From positions 1,116,001 to 1,180,000 of the forward strand of contig OZ245934.1 of the NCBI GenBank assembly GCA_965230005.1: a stretch of 64,000 bases of DNA. The letters are read 5' to 3'. The notes under the pieces are model-generated. The model did no database searches. It was not told the DNA's origin and saw nothing but the letters and a program-made list of their open reading frames with translations. This document shows, one piece after another, positions 49,858 through 58,473 of the stretch; within the stretch, counting starts at the first letter, position 1, and each line of letters begins with the position of its first letter. The translations under genes were made by a program, and so were the position numbers. This DNA comes from SZUA-309 sp965230005. GTDB lineage: Bacteria; Pseudomonadota; Gammaproteobacteria; Pseudomonadales; Azotimanducaceae.

Positions 49858-50295
49858 TCAAAGTGGTTTCAGCAGATAGTGGCCCTGCGACAGGGCTATG
49901 GGCTTGTCCCGGCCTTCCTGCCAGATCTCCGAACGCACGTTGGCTACGCGACGCCCCTGGCGATTGACGATGGCCCGGCCGTAGGTGGTGACGGCCCGCC
50001 CGGAGCGCAGGTAGTCGAAATTCACGTCCACGGTTTTCGGCAGCCTTTCGCAGGCAGTCTCATAGAGCAGCTGCAGCACGGCGGTGATTTCGAGGAACGC
50101 GCCGATCACACCGCCGTGAATGGCGGGCAGAATCGGATTGCCCACCAGCTCTTCCCGGAAGGGCAGCACGGTGATGACCTCGTTGCCCTGCTGCTGAATT
50201 TCCACCCCCAGCCAGCTCGCATAAGGAATAGCCGCCACAACGGCGGTCATATCCTGACCGGCACCCCGGTCGCGAAGCTCAGCCAAGAGTTTCAC
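49858..50295 (-). CDS. PaaI-family hotdog thioesterase (2)
   Basis: This 145-residue single-domain thioesterase has the family motif NPILPAIHGGVIGAFLE, in which HGG forms the acyl-CoA site, and the strand VDVNFDYLRSGRAVT. It hydrolyses an acyl- or aryl-CoA. It overlaps the preceding thioesterase gene by four bases (ATGA), so the two are translated together and may form a heteromer, as in other paired PaaI genes. Confidence 0.88.
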   Translation of the reverse strand: MKLLAELRDRGAGQDMTAVVAAIPYASWLGVEIQQQGNEVITVLPFREELVGNPILPAIHGGVIGAFLEITAVLQLLYETACERLPKTVDVNFDYLRSGRAVTTYGRAIVNRQGRRVANVRSEIWQEGRDKPIALSQGHYLLKPL

Positions 50296-50732
50296 ACCCC
50301 CTCCCCGCCGTGACGCGGCGTGTTGCGGGTATCCATCATGAAGGTTGCCACACAGCTTGCGACTGGATCTTCCGGGTCCTCATGAAAAGCCCGGGCCCGG
50401 ACAAACGCCACGTCACGGGTGCGCTTGTAGCATTCTCCGGTGGCCCAGAGGTCGCGCCCGGGTGTTGCTGGTCCCATGTAGTCGATGCGCAGATCGAGGG
50501 TGGCGATGGCCGCCTCTTCCCGCTTCTGGCCATCGGGCCGGGCCACCATACCGGCGGTCTGATCCAGCAGCGCAGTGATAACACCGCCGTGCAGCACGCC
50601 CGTATCGGGATCTCCGACGAGTTTTTCCGCATAGGGCAGACGCATGGCGGGCGTGCCGTCCGGCAGCGCGTCGGGCACCAGGCCGATAGCAACCCCGTAC
50701 GGCACGCCCTCTGCGTAGTCCAGGTCGATCAT
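50292..50732 (-). CDS. PaaI-family hotdog thioesterase (1)
   Basis: This 146-residue hotdog thioesterase has the signature DTGVLHGGVITALLDQTAG, with Asp and HGG in the expected place, and the strand TLDLRIDYMGPATPG. It is coupled to the second thioesterase through an ATGA overlap, and the PLDc_N peptide gene ends five bases upstream. The substrate is not known. Confidence 0.9.
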   Translation of the reverse strand: MIDLDYAEGVPYGVAIGLVPDALPDGTPAMRLPYAEKLVGDPDTGVLHGGVITALLDQTAGMVARPDGQKREEAAIATLDLRIDYMGPATPGRDLWATGECYKRTRDVAFVRARAFHEDPEDPVASCVATFMMDTRNTPRHGGEGV

Positions 50733-50737
50733 GAATC

Positions 50738-50920
50738 TCAGTTGCCCTTCGGTCCGAAGAGGAACCAGAGGATCACACCAAGCAGCGGCAGCAGCAGGAT
50801 GAGCACCGTCCAGCCGACTTTGCTGCCGGTACTGGCGTTGCTGCTCAGCAGTTTGACGATGGCATACACGTCGAGCACGAGGATGAGCAAACCACCAATA
50901 CCACCAATTTCGATTCCCAT
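50738..50920 (-). CDS. Small PLDc_N-domain membrane protein
   Basis: This is a 60-residue protein with two hydrophobic segments (ggLLILVLDVYAIVKLL and VGWTVLILLLPLLGVILWFLFGP). The pattern ending LLGVILWFLFGPKGN is the phospholipase D/cardiolipin-synthase N-terminal membrane domain, here without a catalytic part. Free-standing copies are common and uncharacterised. It sits between a GST and two thioesterases in the same direction, with a start 27 bases after the GST stop. Confidence 0.85.
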   Translation of the reverse strand: MGIEIGGIGGLLILVLDVYAIVKLLSSNASTGSKVGWTVLILLLPLLGVILWFLFGPKGN

Positions 50921-50947
50921 AAGCGCCTCCCGGCTGTGTGCGGCCTG

Positions 50948-51712
50948 TCAGTTCGCCGCGCGGGCTGCTTCCTCACGAGCCGCACGCACTTTTTCGTTGG
51001 TCTGGTTAAAGAGAATCTCCCGTCGGGCTTTCTCCTCTGCTTCCGTCAGTTCCCGCTTGCCGAGCTCACGGCCAACCTGCCAGCCTTTTTCCACCGCGGG
51101 GCGGGCGCCGACCGCATCCACCCAGCGTTTCAGATGCGGGAAGGTCTCCCAGACAGACTCGTCGATGAGCCGACCGATCAGCCGGGCCCAGGGCCAGGTG
51201 ATCATGTCGGCAATGCTGTATTCACTAACGGCCAGAAACTCATTGGCCGAAAGCTGTGCGTCCATGACGCCGGAGAGGCGATCAACCTCACCCACGAAGC
51301 GCTTCGTACCGTACTCGAGCTGAGCCGGATCGTCGGCGATGTTCTTGCCATAGTTTTTGAAATGATTGGCGTTGCCCATCATCGGGCCGAGATTGGCCAT
51401 CTGCCAGTGCACCCACTGCAGCACCTTGTACTTTTCTGCCGGCGCCGCCGGAAGAAAGCGCCCGGTCTTTTCCGCCAGATACTCGAGAATGGCCCCTGAC
51501 TCGAAGATCGCCAGAGGTTCGCCACCCCCGAGGGGAGCGTGATCGACAATGGCAGGCATGCGATTGTTCGGGCTGATGCGCAGGAACTCGGCCTGAAACT
51601 GATCTCCACCGCCGATATCCACAGGGACGATGGTGTAATCCAGCCCACACTCCTCGAGCATGATGGTGACTTTCCAACCGTTCGGCGTCGGCCAGTAATG
51701 AACGTCGATCAT
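50948..51712 (-). CDS. Glutathione S-transferase family protein (2), YghU/YfcG-like
   Basis: This 254-residue GST has WPTPNGWKVTIMLEECGLDY, ISPNNRMPAIVDH with cis-Pro, and IFESGAILEYLAEKTGRFLP. A C-terminal helical domain with SIADMITWPWARL follows, then a charged tail. The pattern resembles disulfide-bond reductase-type GSTs of the YghU/YfcG group. GGAG six bases upstream supports the ATG at 51712 over one at 51724. It is the first gene of a leftward operon. Confidence 0.9.
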   Translation of the reverse strand: MIDVHYWPTPNGWKVTIMLEECGLDYTIVPVDIGGGDQFQAEFLRISPNNRMPAIVDHAPLGGGEPLAIFESGAILEYLAEKTGRFLPAAPAEKYKVLQWVHWQMANLGPMMGNANHFKNYGKNIADDPAQLEYGTKRFVGEVDRLSGVMDAQLSANEFLAVSEYSIADMITWPWARLIGRLIDESVWETFPHLKRWVDAVGARPAVEKGWQVGRELGKRELTEAEEKARREILFNQTNEKVRAAREEAARAAN

Positions 51713-51763
51713 AGCGTTCTCCATTGCATAGTTAGTTAACCCACTGAGCGCCCGACAGATCGT

Positions 51764-52237
51764 TCAGGGCAACGGCGAGTAATCGGTCGCCGTCATGAAC
51801 TGACTCTCGATGCCACCGTCGACGAGAATCGGCCCATCGAGCTGTGAGGTCTTCGCCACCTCGTGCCAGGCGGGGTCCGAGGCAAAGGCGGCCCAGTTCC
51901 GGGGCACGGCTGCCTGACTGTCGTGAGCGATGATGTAGATGAGCGTGTTCGGACGGTCTACGGGAATCCAGTAGCCGACATTGCGCATGCCGTGCTTCTC
52001 GAAGAGACCCATGGTGTGGTCCCTGAAGCGTGCGTGCAGGGCTGGCAGACGCCCTTCGTGCGTTGTGTATGTGCGGAGTTCGAAGACCGGGCCTTCGAGG
52101 ACCTCCTCCGCCTGTAAGGGGGTGACGAAGCCGGCAAGCAGCACGGCTGCCAGCAGCCCCCTTGCAACCTGCCCGCTTGAAAACAGGACGTGGCGGCCGT
52201 GCCCGTACGCTGTGGCTCGAAAAAACTTCGCAAACAT
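51764..52237 (-). CDS. NIPSNAP-family protein with signal peptide
   Basis: This 157-residue protein begins with a leader (about 1-45, containing GLLAAVLLAGFVTPLQA) and then a NIPSNAP/dimeric alpha-beta-barrel domain: FELRTYTTHEGRLPALHARFRDHT, GYWIPVDRPNTLIYIIAH and FASDPAWHEV. The function of NIPSNAP proteins in bacteria is not established. A good GAGGGAG nine bases upstream places the start at 52237. It follows an enoyl-CoA hydratase gene on the same strand by 39 bases, so the HxlR promoter may also drive it. Confidence 0.85.
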   Translation of the reverse strand: MFAKFFRATAYGHGRHVLFSSGQVARGLLAAVLLAGFVTPLQAEEVLEGPVFELRTYTTHEGRLPALHARFRDHTMGLFEKHGMRNVGYWIPVDRPNTLIYIIAHDSQAAVPRNWAAFASDPAWHEVAKTSQLDGPILVDGGIESQFMTATDYSPLP

Positions 52238-52276
52238 GAATGGCATCTCCCTCGTGAAGCCGAGAGTGTACGGGAT

Positions 52277-53098
52277 TTAGCGGAAGGTGAAATTCGGCTT
52301 CCGTTTCTCCATGAACGCCCGGATCGCTTCCTTTGCGTCGTCGCTCTGTCCCGAAAGAATCATGTGCTGTGCTTCCATAGCCAGGGATTCCCGAAGCCCC
52401 TGAGCCGCACCGCGGTTGAGATTCCGCTTCATGAGTCGCAGCGCCGTCGCCGGGCCATTGGCAATCTGCGCGGCGTAAGCTTGAGCGTCATCGCGGAAAC
52501 TGTCCGGTTCGAAGATCTCGTTGACAAGGCCCAGGGCGTAACCCGTCTCCGCATCGATCCGTTCCGATCGGAACATGAGCTCCTTGGCCTTGGCCTGGCC
52601 GAGGAGGCGATTGAGGAACCAGCTGGCGCCGTAGTCCCCGGAGAGGCCAATGTTGATGAAAGCCGACATCATGAATGCATCCCTCGCGGCGACTCGGAGA
52701 TCGCAGGCCAGCGCAATGGAGAAACCCGCTCCGGCCGCCGGTCCCGGGAGGGCCGCGATGGTCGGTTTGGCCAGTTCGTAGAGTCTGAGCGTCAGGGTTT
52801 CCTGTTTAACGGTGAGCTCGGCCACACGCTCATCCATGCTTTTCGGCGGCGCATCACTCGCCGAGGCGCCGCCCATACCGCTGACGTCGCCGCCGGAACA
52901 GAACGCCTTCCCGGCGCCCGTGAGCAGTACGCAACCCACGCGATTGTCGGCTTCGAGGACGGGCAGGATCGCGCGCAGCGCCGGGGTCAGCACGTCGCCC
53001 AGGGCGTTCCGCTTCTCGGGTTTGTTCAGGGTCACCGTCGCCACTCGATCTTCGATGTGGCAGAGAAGCTCACTGGTACCGGTGTCGATGTCGATCAT
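52277..53098 (-). CDS. Enoyl-CoA hydratase/isomerase family protein (HxlR operon)
   Basis: This 273-residue crotonase-fold protein has NKPEKRNALGDVL, KAFCSGGDVSGMGG as the first oxyanion strand and AALPGPAAGAGFSIALACDLRVAARDA as the second. The typical Glu pair after the second motif appears absent (INIGLSGDYGASWFL has Asp), so an isomerase or related reaction is possible. The start overlaps the HxlR regulator stop by four bases, making an HxlR-echA operon that may continue into the NIPSNAP gene. Confidence 0.88.
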   Translation of the reverse strand: MIDIDTGTSELLCHIEDRVATVTLNKPEKRNALGDVLTPALRAILPVLEADNRVGCVLLTGAGKAFCSGGDVSGMGGASASDAPPKSMDERVAELTVKQETLTLRLYELAKPTIAALPGPAAGAGFSIALACDLRVAARDAFMMSAFINIGLSGDYGASWFLNRLLGQAKAKELMFRSERIDAETGYALGLVNEIFEPDSFRDDAQAYAAQIANGPATALRLMKRNLNRGAAQGLRESLAMEAQHMILSGQSDDAKEAIRAFMEKRKPNFTFR

Positions 53099-53478
53099 GA
53101 GGCACTCTGCTTCGGCGCCAGGGCGGCTCGCGTGCTGACATCACGCCAGCTGCCCGAGCCACTCTTCTCCGGTCGGTGCACCTCGCCCCACTTGGCCATG
53201 GCAATCATGACTTTCCGGAGCGCCAGGCCGTCTTCCGTGAGCCGGTAGGCGTGCCGGCCGCCTTCCGTCTCGAAGCGCTCGACGATGCCCTCCTCCGTCA
53301 GTTTTTTCAGCCGATCCGACAGGACGTTGCGGGCAATGCCGAGATCGCTCTGAAATTCGTCAAAGCGCGTCAGCCCGAAAAACAGATCGCGGATAATGAG
53401 GATGGACCAGTGGTCGCCGATGACGCTCAGGGTGGCCGCCACGGGACATTCCAGATGATCAAAGTTCTTCCGTTTCAT
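53095..53478 (-). CDS. HxlR-family winged-helix regulator
   Basis: This 127-residue DNA-binding protein has the family motif LECPVAATLSVIGDHWSILIIRDL, with its N-terminal Cys, then TRFDEFQSDLGIARNVLSDRLKKL and a wing HAYRLTEDG. HxlR proteins respond to thiols, aldehydes or quinones in several systems. It is coupled to the enoyl-CoA hydratase gene. The palindrome GTTTCAT-T-ATGAAAC overlaps its own -35, which supports autoregulation and control of the divergent isomerase operon. Confidence 0.92.
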   Translation of the reverse strand: MKRKNFDHLECPVAATLSVIGDHWSILIIRDLFFGLTRFDEFQSDLGIARNVLSDRLKKLTEEGIVERFETEGGRHAYRLTEDGLALRKVMIAMAKWGEVHRPEKSGSGSWRDVSTRAALAPKQSAS

Positions 53479-53486
53479 GGCGCGCT

Positions 53487-53524
53487 AGTGTACAACAGTC
53501 TGCCCTTGAGTTTCATTATGAAAC
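53487..53524. promoter_or_regulatory. HxlR promoter with palindromic operator
   Basis: For the leftward HxlR gene, TGAAAC (53515-53510), 17 bases and TACACT (53492-53487) form a promoter. A perfect inverted repeat GTTTCAT-T-ATGAAAC (53510-53524) covers its -35. The same stretch lies 22 bases before the rightward isomerase gene, so one site could control both directions. Confidence 0.6.
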
Positions 53525-53546
53525 GGAGAAACGAAACGGAGATGTC

Positions 53547-54161
53547 ATGAGCGCACCCAAGGTTACCTTCCACTTCGACTTCGGCAGTCCGAATGCCTAT
53601 CTGTCTCACCTCGTTATTCCGCAGATCGAAGCACGCACCGGTGTACCCTTCGAGTACGTGCCCGTACTGCTCGGCGGCGTGTTCAAGGCCACCAACAACG
53701 TTTCTCCCGCCGTCTCGCTCGCGGGCATCAAAAACAAGGGCGAATACAGCCGCATCGAAACGGAGCGCTTCCTGGCCCAGTACGATGTGCCCGCCTATAC
53801 CCCCAATCCGCACTTTCCGGTCAATACCCTGAAGATCATGCGAGGCGCGGTATTTGCCCAGGGCACGGACTACTTCGAGCGTTACGTTGACGAGGTGTAT
53901 CGGCACATGTGGCACGAGGCGAAGAAGATGGACGAAGACGATGTCATCTCCGCCGCTCTGGAAGAATCAGATCTGCCCGTGGCTGAGATCCTAGCCGGCA
54001 TGCAGGACCCGGACGTGAAGGCGACCCTCATCGCCAATACGGAAGCTTCCGTCGCCGCAGGCACCTTCGGCTCGCCGACTTTTTTTGTCGACGACGAGAT
54101 CTACTTCGGCAAAGACAAACTCCGGGACGTCGAGGAAGCCATCCTCGCGCGTAAGGGCTGA
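53547..54161 (+). CDS. 2-hydroxychromene-2-carboxylate isomerase/kappa-GST-like protein
   Basis: This 204-residue DsbA-fold protein has FHFDFGSPNAYLS with the active-site Ser of the HCCA isomerase/kappa GST family, LLGGVFKATNN and the C-terminal GTFGSPTFFVDDEIYFGKDKL. It is a glutathione-dependent isomerase or transferase, known from aromatic degradation. It is divergent from the HxlR gene, only 68 bases from its start, and shares its candidate operator. The next enoyl-CoA hydratase starts ten bases downstream. Confidence 0.92.
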   Translation: MSAPKVTFHFDFGSPNAYLSHLVIPQIEARTGVPFEYVPVLLGGVFKATNNVSPAVSLAGIKNKGEYSRIETERFLAQYDVPAYTPNPHFPVNTLKIMRGAVFAQGTDYFERYVDEVYRHMWHEAKKMDEDDVISAALEESDLPVAEILAGMQDPDVKATLIANTEASVAAGTFGSPTFFVDDEIYFGKDKLRDVEEAILARKG

Positions 54162-54171
54162 GGAGACCAGC

Positions 54172-54963
54172 ATGAGCGACCCGACACTCGGGACCGTGCG
54201 CACGGAAACGCATGGCCACGTTTTTCAGATTCACGTGGGACGCGTCGAAAAACGCAACGCCTTCACGCCGCAGATGTTTGCAGAGATGGAAGCCGCCTAC
54301 GCGGAACTCGACAGCAACGAAGCGCTCTGGGTCGGCGTCGTGCTGTTCGATGGCGACCACACCACCGCCGGTCTCGATCTGCCGCTTTTCTTCGGCAACA
54401 TGCAGTCCAACGAACGGAACGACGAAGCAGACGACCGGCTGGACGTCTTCGCTCTCAAGAGACGCTGCCGCAAACCGATCGTCATGGCGGTGCAGGGCAT
54501 CACCTACACGATCGGTCTGGAGATGATGCTCGCGGCGGACATCGTCGTCGCCGCCGACGACTGCCGTTTCTGCCAGCTGGAACCGAAGCGGGGCCTCGGA
54601 GTATTCGCCGGAGGCAACATCCGCCAGATAGAGCGCGCCGGCTGGGGTAACGCCATGTATCACCTGCTCCGGGCCGACGAGTTCGGCGCCGACCGTGCGC
54701 TGCAGCTCGGCTACGTGCAGGAGGTCCTGGCCCCGGATGCTCACAAAGCGCGGGCGGTCGAGATTGCCGGTGAAATCGCCGCCAACGCGCCGATCGCCAT
54801 TCAGTACATCAAGCGGGCAAGCCTCGCCTACGTGCTCGACGGTGAGCAGGCTGCCATCGATATGATTCCGGAGATGCGGGTCGCCACCTCCAGCTCAGAG
54901 GATGCGAAAGAAGGCATGGCTTCCTTCCTGGAGCGGCGGGATCCAGTGTTTCAGGGCCGCTGA
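54172..54963 (+). CDS. Enoyl-CoA hydratase/isomerase family protein (isomerase operon)
   Basis: This 263-residue crotonase-fold protein has VEKRNAFTPQMFAEM, HTTAGLDLPLF as the first oxyanion region and AVQGITYTIGLEMMLAADIVVAADD as the second. The residues that follow (QLEPKRGLGVFAGG) do not show the typical two Glu, so the reaction may not be simple hydration. AGGAGACC precedes the ATG. It is coupled to the HCCA isomerase gene. The gene converges with the pilus operon's TPR gene. Confidence 0.87.
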   Translation: MSDPTLGTVRTETHGHVFQIHVGRVEKRNAFTPQMFAEMEAAYAELDSNEALWVGVVLFDGDHTTAGLDLPLFFGNMQSNERNDEADDRLDVFALKRRCRKPIVMAVQGITYTIGLEMMLAADIVVAADDCRFCQLEPKRGLGVFAGGNIRQIERAGWGNAMYHLLRADEFGADRALQLGYVQEVLAPDAHKARAVEIAGEIAANAPIAIQYIKRASLAYVLDGEQAAIDMIPEMRVATSSSEDAKEGMASFLERRDPVFQGR

Positions 54964-54990
54964 CCGGTGCGAGGCGGTCGAGCAAGCGGC

Positions 54991-55536
54991 TCAGCGCCGG
55001 CGCTCGGCCACCTGCGCCAGCACGTCCCGGCGCAGCCGGCGCATCCGGTTGGAGCCGCTGTCCGCTGCCGACAGCTTCAGAAACCGGGCATAGGCACCGC
55101 GGGCGTTCTCCACTTCCCCGAGGCTGTCATAGGCAATGCCGGCATTGAGAAAGGTCATCGGATAACTGTTGTCCACCTGCGCGGCCACCTCGAGAATCTG
55201 CAGCGCAATCTCCGGCTGTGATCGTTCCTGTTCAACGATGGCACGCTGGACCCAGATTTCCGCCCGTTCTGCCTCGAGGGCAAGGGCCTCATCGAGGACC
55301 ACCGCCGCATTGTCGAGCTGACCGTCGAGGAGGTAAGCCGTGCCGAGCCAGAACTGCACGCCCCACTCCGCCTGGTCCGATTCGAAATTCTCCAGGAGGC
55401 GGATGGCCGCTTCGTAGTTGCTCTCATGGAGCGCATCCCGCGCCGCATTGAGGGTGCGTTCGAGCGGCGCCTCTTCGGACCGGAGGGAACCGGCAGGCAG
55501 CAGCGCCAGCAGCGCAACGATAAGCAGTAATCGCAT
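54991..55536 (-). CDS. TPR protein of the pilus operon (MshN-like)
   Basis: This 181-residue exported protein has a signal peptide (MRLLLIVALLALLPAGS) and several tetratricopeptide-like repeats between about 30 and 165 (DALHESNYEAAIRLLENF, WLGTAYLLDGQLDNAAVVLDEAL, NAGIAYDSLGEVENARGAYARFL). It begins with a one-base overlap (TGATG) on the secretin stop codon and is the last gene of the leftward pilus operon. In MSHA-type systems a TPR protein (MshN) occurs beside the secretin; a similar periplasmic assembly or scaffolding role is likely. Confidence 0.82.
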   Translation of the reverse strand: MRLLLIVALLALLPAGSLRSEEAPLERTLNAARDALHESNYEAAIRLLENFESDQAEWGVQFWLGTAYLLDGQLDNAAVVLDEALALEAERAEIWVQRAIVEQERSQPEIALQILEVAAQVDNSYPMTFLNAGIAYDSLGEVENARGAYARFLKLSAADSGSNRMRRLRRDVLAQVAERRR

Positions 55537-57167
55537 CAGAAACCTCCTGCCCTGAGGGCGCGTTGGGTCAGTTCAGAGCTGTCCGGCACGTCCGGTTGGC
55601 CGATGAGTCGCGGGGTGACGAACATCACCAGTTCCCGGCGCTCCGTTGCTTTGTACTGACCCTTGAACAATCCACCCACGCCCGGCAGGCCTGCCAGTCC
55701 GAGAATGCCCCGGTCCGTTTCGCTCGAGAGATCCTGAATGAGACCGCCAATCACGATGGTGTTGCCGCTTTTGGTCCGGACCAGCGAAGAGGCCTGGCTG
55801 ACATCCAGGTTCGGCGCCGAAGACAGGACGTTACCAAGCTCGTCAGTCGTCTCGCTGACGCTGGAGACCCGGGTGACAACCGGAGACACGTCCATGGTGA
55901 TCCAGCCGTCGAGGGATATCTGCGGCGTTAACGCCAGCACGACACCCTCAGTCACCACCTGGGGTACGTCGGTGGAAAACACCTGCGAACCGGCGTTGGT
56001 ATTGTCCGTCAGCTGCTCCCGACGGAAGAAGGTCCGGTCCGTGCCGACCTTGATGAGCGCTGACTGATTGTTGAGCGTGCGAATGCGCGGCTGCGAGACC
56101 ACCTGCACGTCACCCTGCTCTTCCAGCGCCGTGATCACCGCTGTCAACCGGTTCGCCCCGTCGCTGCCGATGTCCGAGAAGACGAGATTCAGGGCTGAGG
56201 AGAGCGGTGCAAAACCACCGGCGGGATTGTTCACGGTGTTGTTGATGTTGAAGTCCCAGTTGCCACCGGTGTTCGTTTCACTGACCAGCCGGGACCAGTC
56301 GATACCGAAGGCGTAGTCCTCAGACAGCGCCACTTCCACAATCTTCACTTCGATGTCCACCTGCCGGTAGATCGACTCGTTGATGCGGTCGATGAAGCGG
56401 GCAATCTCGTCCACCCGGCGGTGCTGATCGGTGACCTGCACCATGCCGGCGAGGCGATTCACGACCAGACGGCCCTCTTCAGAAACCAGCGCCTCGAGCT
56501 GTGTTTCCAGCTCATCCCAGAAATCCACTTTGTCCACCTGCTCAATGGTGATGGCACCCGCGGTGCTGTCGCCGCCCGCACCACCTCCGCCGCCACCGGC
56601 CGCGCCAGCCCCGGCGCCGGCACCGGTAGCCGCACCGATCCCCGAGTTCACCTGTGCCTTGCTGCTGCCGGAGCCACTCCGGATCAGACGGATGTAATCG
56701 ATGGTGAAGGTTCGGGTTTCCGTCGACTTCACGTGAATGAGGCTGTCCTCGCGGGTGAAGTAGTAACCCTTCGAGTCGAGAAGCGCTGCCATGGCCTGCG
56801 CAAAGGGCAGGCCGCTGAAATCGACGTTGACGGTGCCGGCAATCTCCTCGTCAATGACCATATTCAGCGCGTAGGCTTCGCCGAACAGCTCGAGCGCGCT
56901 GCTCAGGGGAAGATCGTCGGCAGCGAAGGTGTAGAGTTGCTCGCGGGTTACCGCGGGAATCACCGGCGTTGTATCGGGCCAGCTGACGCGGTCCGTTAGC
57001 GGCAGGCGCGGGGCCGCGACTTCCGCGGGCGTGCTTGCCTCGACTGCGAGACCTGCCGCCGAAGGCGCGGCGTCTTCGGTGCTGCTGCAGCCGCTGAGCA
57101 GTGCCATGCCACCCAGACAGACCACCAGCCTCCGCAAGACGGTGCGTTTCTTTGTTGTCCTTTTCAT
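55536..57167 (-). CDS. mshL: Secretin of an MSHA/type IV pilus system
   Basis: This 543-residue outer-membrane secretin begins with a lipoprotein signal (MALLSGC, Cys27). The N-terminal STN-like part (TFAADDLPLSSALELFGEAYALNMVIDEEI) leads to a secretin core with VEVALSEDYAFGIDW, VVSQPRIRTLNNQSALIKVG and the C-terminal TVVIGGLIQDLSSETDRG-type segment (TIVIGGLIQ). An unusual Gly/Ala-rich linker lies at about 178-199. AAGG eight bases before the second in-frame start supports 57167. The secretin forms the channel through which the pilus crosses the outer membrane. Confidence 0.93.
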   Translation of the reverse strand: MKRTTKKRTVLRRLVVCLGGMALLSGCSSTEDAAPSAAGLAVEASTPAEVAAPRLPLTDRVSWPDTTPVIPAVTREQLYTFAADDLPLSSALELFGEAYALNMVIDEEIAGTVNVDFSGLPFAQAMAALLDSKGYYFTREDSLIHVKSTETRTFTIDYIRLIRSGSGSSKAQVNSGIGAATGAGAGAGAAGGGGGGAGGDSTAGAITIEQVDKVDFWDELETQLEALVSEEGRLVVNRLAGMVQVTDQHRRVDEIARFIDRINESIYRQVDIEVKIVEVALSEDYAFGIDWSRLVSETNTGGNWDFNINNTVNNPAGGFAPLSSALNLVFSDIGSDGANRLTAVITALEEQGDVQVVSQPRIRTLNNQSALIKVGTDRTFFRREQLTDNTNAGSQVFSTDVPQVVTEGVVLALTPQISLDGWITMDVSPVVTRVSSVSETTDELGNVLSSAPNLDVSQASSLVRTKSGNTIVIGGLIQDLSSETDRGILGLAGLPGVGGLFKGQYKATERRELVMFVTPRLIGQPDVPDSSELTQRALRAGGF

Positions 57168-57191
57168 TGTCGTCACCTTGTCCTTCAGGTG

Positions 57192-57791
57192 TCATTCGCC
57201 CGAGGAGCCACCTCCCCGGTTTTCTGCAATCGAATTCCTGCCAGGGCTCGCGATGCTGCGACCGGGCACCGGCAACCAGACGCTTTCATTGGCAGCGCTG
57301 ATTCGCACCCCCTGCCGACTGATCCGCGTCACCTGGAAAGCTCCATGGCGATCACCGACCCGAACGATGCGATCGTCGAGAATGGCGAGCACGGAATCCG
57401 GACCTACCACGAGGGCGTCGAGCCGCGGCATCTTCGGTACCGACGCCGGGGCAACGGCAAGCGCCGTGCCTGGCGAGGTGTGCACGGGCCCATCACTCGC
57501 GAAGGGATCCCGGGCTGGGTCCGTGTTCCAGATCAGACTGCCATTCAGTACGGATTGCCCTGGCGTCCAGGATGATGCTGCCGCTCCCTGCATGCCCGAC
57601 CCGCCCTCGTCGCCGTAGAGAGCTTCGTCGTCATACTCGTCGAAGCCCTCCCCCGCATACTCCGGCGAGTTGAAGTCCGACTCCTCCCGAAAAGGTTTGC
57701 TGACGGAATAGGCGAGGTATACGAGCGCGAAGATGCCGAGCGCACCCACAAACCGCTGGTTGTTGAAAAGATCGCGCAACACCTCAGCCAC
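57192..57791 (-). CDS. PilP/MshK-like pilus assembly protein
   Basis: This is a 199-residue bitopic protein. An N-terminal transmembrane helix (VGALGIFALVYLAYSV, about 15-30) is followed by an acidic linker and a C-terminal beta domain (DALVVGPDSVLAILDDRIVRVGDRHGAFQVTRISRQGVRI). The latter is the homology-region pattern of PilP/GspC/MshK proteins that contact the secretin. The start is a GTG overlapping the PilO-like gene; a GTG nine bases later is an alternative. It lies directly upstream of mshL, consistent with this role. Confidence 0.75.
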   Translation of the reverse strand: MAEVLRDLFNNQRFVGALGIFALVYLAYSVSKPFREESDFNSPEYAGEGFDEYDDEALYGDEGGSGMQGAAASSWTPGQSVLNGSLIWNTDPARDPFASDGPVHTSPGTALAVAPASVPKMPRLDALVVGPDSVLAILDDRIVRVGDRHGAFQVTRISRQGVRISAANESVWLPVPGRSIASPGRNSIAENRGGGSSGE

Positions 57792-58473
57792 CCGCTATCT
57801 GCAGTGCGTCCACCCAGACGTGTACGGTGGTCTCGAGGTTCACGACCGCGCCACCGTCGCTCTGAATGGCCGCATCGGTGATCTCAAGGTGCCAGCGGGT
57901 GCCCACCATGGCGCGGAGGAAGGCGAGCATGCGCTGGTAAGTGTTCGCCTCGGTGCCGGAAATGGGCCGAAGATTCAGGGTAATCGGCACCTCACCCACG
58001 TCTTTGATCTGCGCCGCCACCGTATCGTGCATGACATAGGTGAGGTTCAGCTGCAGATCTCTCGCGGCGAGGGTCTGCGCGGCAAGCCAGGCGGCGAGGC
58101 TCGCATAGTCTGCGAAGATGCTGCTCTCCGCGGAAGAGATCTGCTCGAGAAGCTGCTGCAGCTCATCGCGGGAGTAATGTTCCGTGAGTTCTTCCAGCTG
58201 TCGTTCGAGCGCAGCCCGTTCGCCGACGAGGGCGTAGGTCTCATCGAGCGTGTCAAAGCGGGCGGTCAGGTTCCAGACGATAAAGGCCACGCAAAAACCG
58301 CAGCAGGCCAGATAGCCGGCCCAGCCCTTCCAGCCGCTTTCGATGAGATCCGCCAGCCGATCGACGGTACTCCGAATCCGTGGCGCCATGCCCGGCGGCG
58401 GCGGCGTCGGACGCGGATTGCGCCGCCGCTCAGGTTCGGCGAGCGGCACGAGTTCCAGATCTTCCGGGATCAT
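57784..58473 (-). CDS. PilO/MshJ-like pilus assembly protein
   Basis: This 229-residue bitopic protein has a Pro-rich cytoplasmic N-terminus (RRRNPRPTPPPPGM), a transmembrane helix at about 49-68, a coiled-coil stretch (ERAALERQLEELTEHYSRDELQQLLEQI) and a C-terminal ferredoxin-like domain (PITLNLRPISGTEANTYQRMLAFLRAM). This layout is that of PilO/MshJ/GspM proteins. It overlaps the PilM-PilN fusion by four bases and the PilP-like gene by eight, so the three are translated together. Confidence 0.8.
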   Translation of the reverse strand: MIPEDLELVPLAEPERRRNPRPTPPPPGMAPRIRSTVDRLADLIESGWKGWAGYLACCGFCVAFIVWNLTARFDTLDETYALVGERAALERQLEELTEHYSRDELQQLLEQISSAESSIFADYASLAAWLAAQTLAARDLQLNLTYVMHDTVAAQIKDVGEVPITLNLRPISGTEANTYQRMLAFLRAMVGTRWHLEITDAAIQSDGGAVVNLETTVHVWVDALQIAGG

